The notes under the pieces were generated by a model. That model worked only from the letters and a program-made list of their open reading frames with translations. It was not told where the DNA came from and did not search any database. Shown here in pieces: positions 12,201 to 25,309 of a DNA stretch of 64,000 nucleotides. The translations under genes and the position numbers were made by a program. Positions within the stretch are counted from its first letter, which is position 1; every line of letters starts with the position of its first letter. Origin of the DNA: Calliopsis andreniformis (Eukaryota; Arthropoda; Insecta; Hymenoptera; Andrenidae); the NCBI RefSeq assembly GCF_051401765.1, contig NW_027480423.1:8990001-9054000 (forward strand), given 5' to 3'.

Positions 12201-13286
12201 TCCCGGAAAGTAGAAATGACGTTAACTTTCACACGGGATGCAATTATTCCTGTTATAGGATGGAAGGACTGTTGTATTTTTATTGTATTTTATGCTTCAG
12301 GCGTTGACATCTGAGGCCGCAGCAATTCGATGTGGTGGAAGAACGCCATAGAGTGAAGCGTAGGATGCCCGGAACGTAGAAATGATCATAACTTTCATAC
12401 TGGTTGCAATTATTCGTTTTATGTGATGGAAGAACTGTTGTATTTATATTGTATTTTATGCTGCTGGCGTTCACTTCTTAGGCCCTAACTATTCGATGTG
12501 GTGGAACAACGCCCTAGAGTGAAGCCTAGGTTGCCCGGAACGAAGAAATGACCATAACTTTCACACTGGATGCTATTATTCGTTCTATACGATGGAAAAA
12601 CTGTTATATTTATATTGTATCTTATGCTTCTGGCGTTGACTTCTTAGGCCCTAATAATTCGATCTGGAGGAATAACGCCCTAGAGTGAAGCCTAGGTTGC
12701 CTGGAACGTACAAATGACCATCACTTTCACACGGGTTGCAATTATTGCTGTTATAGGATGGAAAGACTGTTGTATTTTTATTGTATTTTATGCTTCAGGC
12801 GTTGACTTCTGAGGCCGCAGCTATTCGATGTGGTGGAAGAACGCCATAGAGTGAAGCCTAGGTTGCCCGGAACGTAGAAATGACCATAACTTTCATACTG
12901 GTTGCAATTATTCGTTTTATATGATGGAAGAACTGTTGTATTTATATTGTATTTTATGCTGCTGGCGTTCACTTCTTAGGCCCTAACTATTCGATCTGGT
13001 GGAACAACGCCCTGGGGTGAAGCCTAGGTTGCCCGGAACGTAGAAATGGCCATAACTTTCAAACTGGTTGCTATTATACGTTTTATACGATGGAAAAACT
13101 GTTATATTTATATTGTACTTTATGCTTCTGGCGTTGCCTTCTCAGGCCCTAACTGTTCGATCTGGTAGAACAACGCCCTAGAGTGAAGCCTAGGTTACCC
13201 GGAACGTAGAAATGACCATCACTTCCATACTGGTAGCAATCATTCGTTTTATGCGATGGAAAAACTGTTGTATTTTTATTGTATTT
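9240..13286. repeat. 5.64-kb higher-order unit, copy 2 (partial)
   Basis: This aligns with 3,600-7,647 and directly follows copy 1. It has one extra monomer at about 11,585-11,750, with a GGTTCCCTGGTACG start, and lacks the extra monomer of copy 1 at about 6,708. The match to copy 1 stops near 13,287, where the nested 12-monomer repeat begins. From about 10,690 onward it is also part of the 7,131-bp unit, so the two duplications overlap. Confidence 0.85.
11585..11750. repeat. Extra monomer in 5.64-kb copy 2
   Basis: The offset to copy 1 changes from 5,641 to 5,806 across this unit. It contains the TTCAGGCGTTGACTTCTGAGG type followed by the start GGTTCCCTGGTACG. It is carried on into the second 7,131-bp copy (about 18,716-18,881), so it arose before that duplication. 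Confidence 0.8.
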
Positions 13287-15276
13287 TATGCTTCAGGCGT
13301 TGACTTCTGAGGCCGTAGCTATTCGATGTGGTGGAAGAACGCCATAGAGTGAAGCCTAGGTTGCCCGGAACGTAGAAATGACCATCCCTTTCAAACTGGT
13401 TGCAATTATTCCGGTTATATGATGGAAAAACTGTTGTATTTTTATTGCGTTTTATGCTTCGGGCATTGGCTTCTAAGGCCCTGACTATTCAATCTGTTGG
13501 AGCAACGCCCTAGGGTGTAGCCTAGGTTGCCCGGAAAGTAGAAATGACCACAGCTTTCATACTGGTTGCAATTACTCGTTTTATATGATGGAAAAACTGT
13601 TGTATTTATATTGTATTTTATGCTCCTGGCGTTCACTTCTTAGGCCCTAACTATTCGATCTGGTGGAACAACGCCCTAGGGTGAAGCCTAGGTTGCCCGG
13701 AACGTACAAATGACCATCACTTTCACACGGGTTCAATTATTCGTATTATAGGATGGAAAGACTGTTGTACTTTTATTGTATTTTATGCTTCAGGCGTTTA
13801 CGTCTAAGGCCCTCAGTATTCGATCTGGTGGAGGAACGCCCTAGAGTGAAACCTAGGTTGCCCGGAAAGTAGAAATAACCACAACTTTCATACTTGTTGC
13901 AATTATTCGTTTTATACGATGGAAAAACTGTTGTATTTATATTGTTTTTTATGCTCCTGGCGGTGACTTCTAAGGCCCTAACTATTCAATCTGTTGGAGC
14001 AACGCCCTAGGGTGTAGCCTAGGTTGCCCGGAAAGTAGAAATGACCACAACTTTCATACTGGTTGCAATTACTCGTTTTATATGATGGAAAAACTGTTGT
14101 ATTTTTATTGCATTTTATGCGTCTGGCGTTAACTTCTTAGGCCCTAACAATTCGATCTGGTGGAACAACGCCCTAGAGTGAAGCCTAGGTTGCCTGGAAC
14201 GTACGAATGACCATCACTTTCACACGGGTTGCAATTATTCCTGTTATAGGATGGAAAGACTGTTGTATTTTTATTGTATTTTATGCTTCAGGCGTTGACT
14301 TCTGAGGCCGTAGCTATTCGATGTGGTGGAAGAACGCCATAGAGTGAAGCCTAGGTTGCCCGGAACGTAGAAATGACCATCCCTTTCAAACTGGTTGCAA
14401 TTATTCCGGTTATATGATGGAAAAACTGTTGTATTTTTATTGCGTTTTATGCTTCGGGCATTGGCTTCTAAGGCCCTGACTATTCAATCTGTTGGAGCAA
14501 CGCCCTAGGGTGTAGCCTAGGTTGCCCGGAAAGTAGAAATGACCACAGCTTTCATACTGGTTGCAATTACTCGTTTTATATGATGGAAAAACTGTTGTAT
14601 TTATATTGTATTTTATGCTTCTGGCGTTCACTTCTTAGGCCCTAACTTTTCGATCTGGTGGAACAACACCCTACGGTGAAGCCTAGGTTGCCCGGAACGT
14701 ACAAATGACCATCACTTTCACACGGGTTCAATTATTCCTATTATAGGATGGAAAGACTGTTGTACTTTTATTGTATTTTATGCTTCAGGCGTTGACTTCT
14801 GAGGCCGTAGCTATTCGATGTGGTGGAAGAACGCCATAGAGTGAAGCCTAGGTTCCCTGGTACGTACAAATGACCATCACTTTCACACGGGTTCAATTAT
14901 TCGTATTATAGGATGGAAAGACTGTTGTACTTTTATTGTATTTTATGCTTCAGGCGTTTACTTCTAAGGCCCTCAGTATTCGATCTGGTGGAGGAACGCC
15001 CTAGAGTGAAACCTAGGTTGCCCGGAAAGTAGAAATAACCACAACTTTCATACTTGTTGCAGTTATTCGTTTTATACGATGGAAAAACTGTTGTATTTAT
15101 ATTGTTTTTTATGCTTCTGGCGGTGACTTCTAAGGCCCTAACTATTCAATCTGTTGGAGCAACGCCCTAGGGTGTAGCCTAGGTTGCCCGGAAAGTAGAA
15201 ATGACCACAACTTTCATACTGGTTGCAATTACTCGTTTTATATGATGGAAATACTGTTGTATTTATATTGTATTTT
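13287..15276. repeat. 12-monomer nested repeat, first copy in 7.1-kb copy 1
   Basis: About 1,989 bp are built as two related 6-monomer halves of about 995 bp; equivalent points fall at 13,442, 14,437, 15,431 and 16,426. The alternate halves are closest to each other: 13,442 and 15,431 are followed by GCTCCTGGCG and ACGTCTAAGG variants, while 14,437 and 16,426 are followed by CTTCTGGCG and the AACTTTTCG variant. The hierarchy is therefore 166, then 995, then 1,989, then 7,131 bp. Confidence 0.88.
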
Positions 15277-17090
15277 ATGATTCAGGCGTTGACTTCTGAG
15301 GCCGTAGCTATTCGATGTGGTGGAAGAACGCCATAGAGTGAAGCCTAGGTTGCCCGGAACGTAGAAATGACCATCCCTTTCAAACTGGTTGCAATTACTC
15401 CGGTTATATGATGGAAAAACTGTTGTATTTTTATTGCGTTTTATGCTTCGGGCATTGGCTTCTAAGGCCCTGACTATTCAATCTGTTGGAGCAACGCCCT
15501 AGGGTGTAGCCTAGGTTGCCCGGAAAGTAGAAATGACCACAGCTTTCATACTGGTTGCAATTACTCGTTTTATATGATGGAAAAACTGTTGTATTTATAT
15601 TGTATTTTATGCTCCTGGCGTTCACTTCTTAGGCCCTAACTATTCGATCTGGTGGAACAACGCCCTAGGGTGAAGCCTAGGTTGCCCGGAACGTACAAAT
15701 GACCATCACTTTCACACGGGTTCAATTATTCGTATTATAGGATGGAAAGACTGTTGTACTTTTATTGTATTTTATGCTTCAGGCGTTTACGTCTAAGGCC
15801 CTCAGTATTCGATCTGGTGGAGGAACGCCCTAGAGTGAAACCTAGGTTGCTCGGAAAGTAGAAATAACCACAACTTTCATACTTGTTGCAATTATTCGTT
15901 TTATACGATGGAAAAACTGTTGTATTTATATTGTTTTTTATGCTCCTGGCGGTGACTTCTAAGGCCCTAACTATTCAATCTGTTGGAGCAACGCCCTAGG
16001 GTGTAGCCTAGGTTGCCCGGAAAGTAGAAATGACCACAACTTTCATACTGGTTGCAATTACTCGTTTTATATGATGGAAGAACTGTTGTATTTTTATTGC
16101 ATTTTATGCTTCTGGCGTTAACTTCTTAGGCCCTAACAATTCGATCTGGTGGAACAACGCCCTAGAGTGAAGCCTAGGTTGCCTGGAACATACGAATGAC
16201 CATCACTTTCACACGGGTTGCAATTATTCCTGTTATAGGATGGAAAGACTGTTGTATTTTTATTGTATTTTATGCTTCAGGCGTTGACTTCTGAGGCCGT
16301 AGCTATTCGATGTGGTGGAAGAACGCCATAGAGTGAAGCCTAGGTTGCCCGGAACGTAGAAATGACCATCCCTTTCAAACTGGTTGCAATTATTCCGGTT
16401 ATATGATGGAAAAACTGTTGTATTTTTATTGCGTTTTATGCTTCGGGCATTGGCTTCTAAGGCCCTGACTATTCAATCTGTTGGAGCAACGCCCTAGGGT
16501 GTAGCCTAGGTTGCCCGGAAAGTAGAAATGACCACAGCTTTCATACTGGTTGCAATTACTCGTTTTATATGATGGAAAAACTGTTGTATTTATATTGTAT
16601 TTTATGCTTCTGGCGTTCACTTCTTAGGCCCTAACTTTTCGATCTGGTGGAACAACGCCCTAGGGTGAAGCCTAGGTTGCCCGGAACGTACAAATGACCA
16701 TCACTTTCACACGGGTTCAATTATTCCTATTATAGGATGGAAAGACTGTTGTACTTTTATTGTATTTTATGCTTCAGGCGTTTACTTCTAAGGCCCTCAG
16801 TATTCGATCTGGTGGAGGAACGCCCTAGAGTGAAACCTAGGTTGCCCGGAAAGTAGAAATAACCACAACTTTCATACTTGTTGCAATTATTCGTTTTATA
16901 CGATGGAAAAACTGTTGTATTTATATTGTTTTTTATGCTTCTGGCGGTGACTTCTAAGGCCCTAACTATTCAATCTGTTGGAGCAACGCCCTAGGGTGTA
17001 GCCTAGGTTGCCCGGAAAGTAGAAATGACCACAACTTTCATACTGGTTGCAATTACTCGTTTTATATGATGGAAAAACTGTTGTATTTAT
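15277..17090. repeat. 12-monomer nested repeat, second copy minus one monomer
   Basis: This repeats 13,287 onward at an offset of 1,989, dropping to about 1,823 after roughly 16,770. One monomer of the first copy (about 14,785-14,950, containing GGTTCCCTGGTACG) is absent here. The join, near 16,780, is in register. Confidence 0.82.
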
Positions 17091-20000
17091 ATTGTATTTT
17101 ATGCTTCTGGCGTTCACTTCTTAGGCCCTAACTATTCGATCTGGTGGAGCAACGCCCTATAGTGAAGCCTAGGTTGCCCGGAACGTAGAAATGACCATAA
17201 CCTTCATACTGGTTGCAATCATTCGTTTTATATGATGGAAGAACTGTTGTGATTATATTGTATTTTATGCTGCTGGCGTTCACTTCTTAGGCCCTAACTA
17301 TTCGATCTGGTGGAACAACGCCCTGGGGTGAAGCCTAGGTTGCCCGGGACGTTGAAATGACCATAACTTTGACACTGGTTGCTATTATTCGTTTTATACG
17401 ATGGAAAAACTGTTCTATTAATTTTGTGTTTTATGCTTCGGGCGTTGACTTCTAAGGCCCTAACTGTTTGATCTGGTGGAGCAACGCCCTAGAGTGAAGC
17501 CTAGGTTGCCCGGAACGTAGAAATGACCATAACTTTCACACTGGTTGCTATTATTCGCTCTATACGATGGAAAAACTGTTATATTTATATTGTATCTAAT
17601 GCTTCTGGCGTTGACTCCTTAGGCCCAGACAATTCGATCTGGTGGAACAACGCCCTAGAGTGTAGCCTAGGTTGCCTGGAACGTACAAATGACCATCACT
17701 TTCACACGGGTTGCAATTATTCCTGTTATAGGATGGAAAGACTGTTGTATCTTTATTGTTTTTTATGCTTCAGGCGTTGACTTCTGAGGCCGTAGGTATT
17801 CGATGTTGTGGAAGAACGCCATAGAGTGAAGCCTAGGTTGCCCGGAACGTAGAAATGACCATCCCTTTCAAACTGATTGCAATTATTCCGGTTATATGAT
17901 GGAAAAACTGTTGTATTTTTATTGCGTTTTATGCTTCGGGCATTGACTTCTAAGGCCCTGACTATTCGATGTGGTGGAACAACGCCCTGGGGTGAAGCCT
18001 AGGTTGCCCGGAACGTAGAAATGACCATAACTTTCACACTGGTTGCTATTACTCGTTTTATACGATGGAAAAACTGTTATATTTATATTGTACTTTATGC
18101 TTCTGGCGTTGCCTTCTTAGGCCCTAACTGTTCGATCTGGTGGATCAACGCCCTAGAGTGAAGCCGAGGTTACCCGGAACGTAGAAACGAACAGTACTTT
18201 CACACTGTTTGCAGTGACTCCTGTTATACGATGGAAAAACTGTTGCATCTTTACTGAATTTTATGCTTCTGGCGTTGACTTCTAAGGCCCTAACTATTCT
18301 ATCTGGTGTATCAACGCCCTAGAGTGAAGCCTAGGTTGCTGGGAATGTAAAAATGACCATAACATTCACACTGGTTGAAATTATTCGTTTTATACGATGG
18401 AAAAACATTTGTATTTAAATTGTATTTTATGCTTCTGGCGTTGATTTCTTAGGCCCTAACTATTCAATCTGGTGCATCAACACCCTAGAGTGAAGCCTAG
18501 GTTGCCCGGAACGTAGAAATGACCATAACTTTCACACCGGTAGCAATTATTCGTTTTATACGATGGAAAAACTGTTGTATTTATATTGTATTTTATGATT
18601 CTGGCGTTCACTTCTTAGGCCCTAACTTTTCGATCTGGTGGAACAACGCCCTAGGGTGAAGCCTAGGTTGCCCGGAACGTACAAATGACCATCACTTTCA
18701 CACGGGTTCAATTATTCCTATTATAGGATGGAAAGACTGTTGTACTTTTATTGTATTTTATGCTTCAGGCGTTGACTTCTGAGGCCGTAGCTATTCGATG
18801 TGGTGGAAGAACGCCATAGAGTGAAGCCTAGGTTCCCTGGTACGTACAAATGACCATCACTTTCACACGGGTTCAATTATTCGTATTATAGGATGGAAAG
18901 ACTGTTGTACTTTTATTGTATTTTATGCTTCAGGCGTTTACTTCTAAGGCCCTCAGTATTCGATCTGGTGGAGGAACGCCCTAGAGTGAAACCTAGGTTG
19001 CCCGGAAAGTAGAAATAACCACAACTTTCATACTTGTTGCAATTATTCGTTTTATACGATGGAAAAACTGTTGTATTTATATTGTTTTTTATGCTTCTGG
19101 CGGTGACTTCTAAGGCCCTAACTATTCAATCTGTTGGAGCAACGCCCTAGGGTGTAGCCTAGGTTGCCCGGAAAGTAGAAATGACCACAACTTTCATACT
19201 GGTTGCAATTACTCGTTTTATATGATGGAAATACTGTTGTATTTATATTGTATTTTATGCTTCTGGCGTTCACTTCTTAGGCCCTAACTATTCGATCTGG
19301 TGGAACAACGCCCTAGGGTGAAGCCTAGGTTTCCCGGAAAGTAGAAATGACGTTAACTTTCACACGGGATGCAATTATTCCTGTTATAGGATGGAAGGAC
19401 TGTTGTATTTTTATTGTATTTTATGCTTCAGGCGTTGACATCTGAGGCCGCAGCAATTCGATGTGGTGGAAGAACGCCATAGAGTGAAGCGTAGGATGCC
19501 CGGAACGTAGACATGATCATAACTTTCATACTGGTTGCAATTATTCGTTTTATGTGATGGAAGAACTGTTGTATTTATATTGTATTTTATGCTGCTGGCG
19601 TTCACTTCTTAGGCCCTAACTATTCGATGTGGTGGAACAACGCCCTAGAGTGAAGCCTAGGTTGCCCGGAACGAAGAAATGACCATAACTTTCACACTGG
19701 ATGCTATTATTCGTTCTATACGATGGAAAAACTGTTATATTTATATTGTATCTTATGCTTCTGGCGTTGACTTCTTAGGCCCTAATAATTCGATCTGGAG
19801 GAATAACGCCCTAGAGTGAAGCCTAGGTTGCCTGGAACGTACAAATGACCATCACCTTCACACGGGTTGCAATTATTGCTGTTATAGGATGGAAAGACTG
19901 TTGTATTTTTATTGTATTTTATGCTTCAGGCGTTGACTTCTGAGGCCGCAGCTATTCGATGTGGTGGAAGAACGCCATAGAGTGAAGCCTAGGTTGCCCG

Positions 20001-20417
20001 GAACGTAGAAATGACCATAACTTTCATACTGGTTGCAATTATTCGTTTTATATGATGGAAGAACTGTTGTATTTATATTGTATTTTATGCTGCTGGCGTT
20101 CACTTCTTAGGCCCTAACTATTCGATCTGGTGGAACAACGCCCTGGGGTGAAGCCTAGGTTGCCCGGAACGTAGAAATGGCCATAACTTTCAAACTGGTT
20201 GCTATTATACGTTTTATACGATGGAAAAACTGTTATATTTATATTGTACTTTATGCTTCTGGCGTTGCCTTCTCAGGCCCTAACTGTTCGATCTGGTAGA
20301 ACAACGCCCTAGAGTGAAGCCTAGGTTACCCGGAACGTAGAAATGACCATCACTTCCATACTGGTAGCAATCATTCGTTTTATGCGATGGAAAAACTGTT
20401 GTATTTTTATTGTATTT

Positions 20418-22407
20418 TATGCTTCAGGCGTTGACTTCTGAGGCCGTAGCTATTCGATGTGGTGGAAGAACGCCATAGAGTGAAGCCTAGGTTGCCCGGA
20501 ACGTAGAAATGACCATCCCTTTCAAACTGGTTGCAATTATTCCGGTTATATGATGGAAAAACTGTTGTATTTTTATTGCGTTTTATGCTTCGGGCATTGG
20601 CTTCTAAGGCCCTGACTATTCAATCTGTTGGAGCAACGCCCTAGGGTGTAGCCTAGGTTGCCCGGAAAGTAGAAATGACCACAGCTTTCATACTGGTTGC
20701 AATTACTCGTTTTATATGATGGAAAAACTGTTGTATTTATATTGTATTTTATGCTCCTGGCGTTCACTTCTTAGGCCCTAACTATTCGATCTGGTGGAAC
20801 AACGCCCTAGGGTGAAGCCTAGGTTGCCCGGAACGTACAAATGACCATCACTTTCACACGGGTTCAATTATTCGTATTATAGGATGGAAAGACTGTTGTA
20901 CTTTTATTGTATTTTATGCTTCAGGCGTTTACGTCTAAGGCCCTCAGTATTCGATCTGGTGGAGGAACGCCCTAGAGTGAAACCTAGGTTGCCCGGAAAG
21001 TAGAAATAACCACAACTTTCATACTTGTTGCAATTATTCGTTTTATACGATGGAAAAACTGTTGTATTTATATTGTTTTTTATGCTCCTGGCGGTGACTT
21101 CTAAGGCCCTAACTATTCAATCTGTTGGAGCAACGCCCTAGGGTGTAGCCTAGGTTGCCCGGAAAGTAGAAATGACCACAACTTTCATACTGGTTGCAAT
21201 TACTCGTTTTATATGATGGAAAAACTGTTGTATTTTTATTGCATTTTATGCGTCTGGCGTTAACTTCTTAGGCCCTAACAATTCGATCTGGTGGAACAAC
21301 GCCCTAGAGTGAAGCCTAGGTTGCCTGGAACGTACGAATGACCATCACTTTCACACGGGTTGCAATTATTCCTGTTATAGGATGGAAAGACTGTTGTATT
21401 TTTATTGTATTTTATGCTTCAGGCGTTGACTTCTGAGGCCGTAGCTATTCGATGTGGTGGAAGAACGCCATAGAGTGAAGCCTAGGTTGCCCGGAACGTA
21501 GAAATGACCATCCCTTTCAAACTGGTTGCAATTATTCCGGTTATATGATGGAAAAACTGTTGTATTTTTATTGCGTTTTATGCTTCGGGCATTGGCTTCT
21601 AAGGCCCTGACTATTCAATCTGTTGGAGCAACGCCCTAGGGTGTAGCCTAGGTTGCCCGGAAAGTAGAAATGACCACAGCTTTCATACTGGTTGCAATTA
21701 CTCGTTTTATATGATGGAAAAACTGTTGTATTTATATTGTATTTTATGCTTCTGGCGTTCACTTCTTAGGCCCTAACTTTTCGATCTGGTGGAACAACAC
21801 CCTACGGTGAAGCCTAGGTTGCCCGGAACGTACAAATGACCATCACTTTCACACGGGTTCAATTATTCCTATTATAGGATGGAAAGACTGTTGTACTTTT
21901 ATTGTATTTTATGCTTCAGGCGTTGACTTCTGAGGCCGTAGCTATTCGATGTGGTGGAAGAACGCCATAGAGTGAAGCCTAGGTTCCCTGGTACGTACAA
22001 ATGACCATCACTTTCACACGGGTTCAATTATTCGTATTATAGGATGGAAAGACTGTTGTACTTTTATTGTATTTTATGCTTCAGGCGTTTACTTCTAAGG
22101 CCCTCAGTATTCGATCTGGTGGAGGAACGCCCTAGAGTGAAACCTAGGTTGCCCGGAAAGTAGAAATAACCACAACTTTCATACTTGTTGCAATTATTCG
22201 TTTTATACGATGGAAAAACTGTTGTATTTATATTGTTTTTTATGCTTCTGGCGGTGACTTCTAAGGCCCTAACTATTCAATCTGTTGGAGCAACGCCCTA
22301 GGGTGTAGCCTAGGTTGCCCGGAAAGTAGAAATGACCACAACTTTCATACTGGTTGCAATTACTCGTTTTATATGATGGAAATACTGTTGTATTTATATT
22401 GTATTTT
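20418..22407. repeat. 12-monomer nested repeat, first copy in 7.1-kb copy 2
   Basis: This is the counterpart of 13,287-15,276 at offset 7,131, with the same two 6-monomer halves and the same monomer order. The nested repeat existed before the 7,131-bp duplication. Confidence 0.88.
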
Positions 22408-24221
22408 ATGATTCAGGCGTTGACTTCTGAGGCCGTAGCTATTCGATGTGGTGGAAGAACGCCATAGAGTGAAGCCTAGGTTGCCCGGAACGTAGAAATG
22501 ACCATCCCTTTCAAACTGGTTGCAATTACTCCGGTTATATGATGGAAAAACTGTTGTATTTTTATTGCGTTTTATGCTTCGGGCATTGGCTTCTAAGGCC
22601 CTGACTATTCAATCTGTTGGAGCAACGCCCTAGGGTGTAGCCTAGGTTGCCCGGAAAGTAGAAATGACCACAGCTTTCATACTGGTTGCAATTACTCGTT
22701 TTATATGATGGAAAAACTGTTGTATTTATATTGTATTTTATGCTCCTGGCGTTCACTTCTTAGGCCCTAACTATTCGATCTGGTGGAACAACGCCCTAGG
22801 GTGAAGCCTAGGTTGCCCGGAACGTACAAATGACCATCACTTTCACACGGGTTCAATTATTCGTATTATAGGATGGAAAGACTGTTGTACTTTTATTGTA
22901 TTTTATGCTTCAGGCGTTTACGTCTAAGGCCCTCAGTATTCGATCTGGTGGAGGAACGCCCTAGAGTGAAACCTAGGTTGCTCGGAAAGTAGAAATAACC
23001 ACAACTTTCATACTTGTTGCAATTATTCGTTTTATACGATGGAAAAACTGTTGTATTTATATTGTTTTTTATGCTCCTGGCGGTGACTTCTAAGGCCCTA
23101 ACTATTCAATCTGTTGGAGCAACGCCCTAGGGTGTAGCCTAGGTTGCCCGGAAAGTAGAAATGACCACAACTTTCATACTGGTTGCAATTACTCGTTTTA
23201 TATGATGGAAGAACTGTTGTATTTTTATTGCATTTTATGCTTCTGGCGTTAACTTCTTAGGCCCTAACAATTCGATCTGGTGGAACAACGCCCTAGAGTG
23301 AAGCCTAGGTTGCCTGGAACATACGAATGACCATCACTTTCACACGGGTTGCAATTATTCCTGTTATAGGATGGAAAGACTGTTGTATTTTTATTGTATT
23401 TTATGCTTCAGGCGTTGACTTCTGAGGCCGTAGCTATTCGATGTGGTGGAAGAACGCCATAGAGTGAAGCCTAGGTTGCCCGGAACGTAGAAATGACCAT
23501 CCCTTTCAAACTGGTTGCAATTATTCCGGTTATATGATGGAAAAACTGTTGTATTTTTATTGCGTTTTATGCTTCGGGCATTGGCTTCTAAGGCCCTGAC
23601 TATTCAATCTGTTGGAGCAACGCCCTAGGGTGTAGCCTAGGTTGCCCGGAAAGTAGAAATGACCACAGCTTTCATACTGGTTGCAATTACTCGTTTTATA
23701 TGATGGAAAAACTGTTGTATTTATATTGTATTTTATGCTTCTGGCGTTCACTTCTTAGGCCCTAACTTTTCGATCTGGTGGAACAACGCCCTAGGGTGAA
23801 GCCTAGGTTGCCCGGAACGTACAAATGACCATCACTTTCACACGGGTTCAATTATTCCTATTATAGGATGGAAAGACTGTTGTACTTTTATTGTATTTTA
23901 TGCTTCAGGCGTTTACTTCTAAGGCCCTCAGTATTCGATCTGGTGGAGGAACGCCCTAGAGTGAAACCTAGGTTGCCCGGAAAGTAGAAATAACCACAAC
24001 TTTCATACTTGTTGCAATTATTCGTTTTATACGATGGAAAAACTGTTGTATTTATATTGTTTTTTATGCTTCTGGCGGTGACTTCTAAGGCCCTAACTAT
24101 TCAATCTGTTGGAGCAACGCCCTAGGGTGTAGCCTAGGTTGCCCGGAAAGTAGAAATGACCACAACTTTCATACTGGTTGCAATTACTCGTTTTATATGA
24201 TGGAAAAACTGTTGTATTTAT
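22408..24221. repeat. 12-monomer nested repeat, second copy in 7.1-kb copy 2
   Basis: This is the counterpart of 15,277-17,090 and shares the same missing monomer, so that loss also predates the 7,131-bp duplication. It keeps the TTGCTCGGAAAG variant seen at about 15,847. Confidence 0.82.
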
Positions 24222-25309
24222 ATTGTATTTTATGCTTCTGGCGTTCACTTCTTAGGCCCTAACTATTCGATCTGGTGGAGCAACGCCCTATAGTGAAGCC
24301 TAGGTTGCCCGGAACGTAGAAATGACCATAACCTTCATACTGGTTGCAATCATTCGTTTTATATGATGGAAGAACTGTTGTGATTATATTGTATTTTATG
24401 CTGCTGGCGTTCACTTCTTAGGCCCTAACTATTCGATCTGGTGGAACAACGCCCTGGGGTGAAGCCTAGGTTGCCCGGGACGTTGAAATGACCATAACTT
24501 TGACACTGGTTGCTATTATTCGTTTTATACGATGGAAAAACTGTTCTATTAATTTTGTGTTTTATGCTTCGGGCGTTGACTTCTAAGGCCCTAACTGTTT
24601 GATCTGGTGGAGCAACGCCCTAGAGTGAAGCCTAGGTTGCCCGGAACGTAGAAATGACCATAACTTTCACACTGGTTGCTATTATTCGCTCTATACGATG
24701 GAAAAACTGTTATATTTATATTGTATCTAATGCTTCTGGCGTTGACTCCTTAGGCCCAGACAATTCGATCTGGTGGAACAACGCCCTAGAGTGTAGCCTA
24801 GGTTGCCTGGAACGTACAAATGACCATCACTTTCACACGGGTTGCAATTATTCCTGTTATAGGATGGAAAGACTGTTGTATCTTTATTGTTTTTTATGCT
24901 TCAGGCGTTGACTTCTGAGGCCGTAGGTATTCGATGTTGTGGAAGAACGCCATAGAGTGAAGCCTAGGTTGCCCGGAACGTAGAAATGACCATAACTTTC
25001 ATACTGGTTGCAATTATTCGTTTTATATGATGGAAAAACTGTTCTATTTATTTTGTATTTTATGCTTCGGGCATTGACTTCTAAGGCCCTAACTATTCAA
25101 TCTGTTGGATCAACGCCCTAGGGTGTAGCCTAGGTTGCCCGGAAAGTAGAAATGACCACAACTTTCATACTGGTTGCAATTACTCGTTTTATATGATGGA
25201 AACATGTTGTATTTATATTGTATTTTATGCTTCTGGCGTTCACTTCTTAGGCCCAAACTATTCGATCTGGTGGAACAACGCCCTGTGGTGAAGCCTAGGT
25301 TGCCCTGGA

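Larger units (their letters stand above)
10690..17820. repeat. 7,131-bp higher-order unit, copy 1
   Basis: The following 7,131 bp repeat this segment almost exactly, about 43 monomers. The offset stays at 7,131 from about 10,690 to 17,820, so no monomer was gained or lost since the duplication. I saw only scattered single-base differences, for example TCTCTTGG at about 12,000 against TCTGTTGG at 19,131, and GTTGCAGTTATTCG at about 15,060 against GTTGCAATTATTCG at about 22,190. The unit is 7 bp short of 43 x 166 because some monomers carry small losses, such as GGGTTCAATT where GGGTTGCAATT is usual. Confidence 0.92.
17821..24951. repeat. 7,131-bp higher-order unit, copy 2
   Basis: This directly follows copy 1 and aligns with it along its full length at an offset of 7,131. 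It ends where ATCCCTTTCAAACTG, the first distinctive variant of copy 1, would be expected at about 24,993 but ATAACTTTCATACTG appears instead. Private single-base changes include GTAGACATGATC at 19,507 and CATCACCTTCAC at about 19,850. Its last 815 bp or so also begin the next, 11.1-kb, unit. Confidence 0.92.

Noticed and set aside
13442..13636. Minus-strand 64-codon open frame repeated many times, often at about 995-bp spacing
   Set aside because: Its spacing is the 6-monomer repeat spacing. The similar peptides follow from similar satellite DNA, not from a protein family.
17523..17780. Plus-strand open frames of 62-85 codons (also at 24,654, 31,953, 35,770, 42,572, 46,556, 56,349, 61,329 and others)
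   Set aside because: They span about 1.5 monomers and recur only where the DNA is duplicated. The 166-bp unit shifts frame at each repeat, stops are frequent, and differences between copies do not favour silent sites. There is no gene context or upstream signal.
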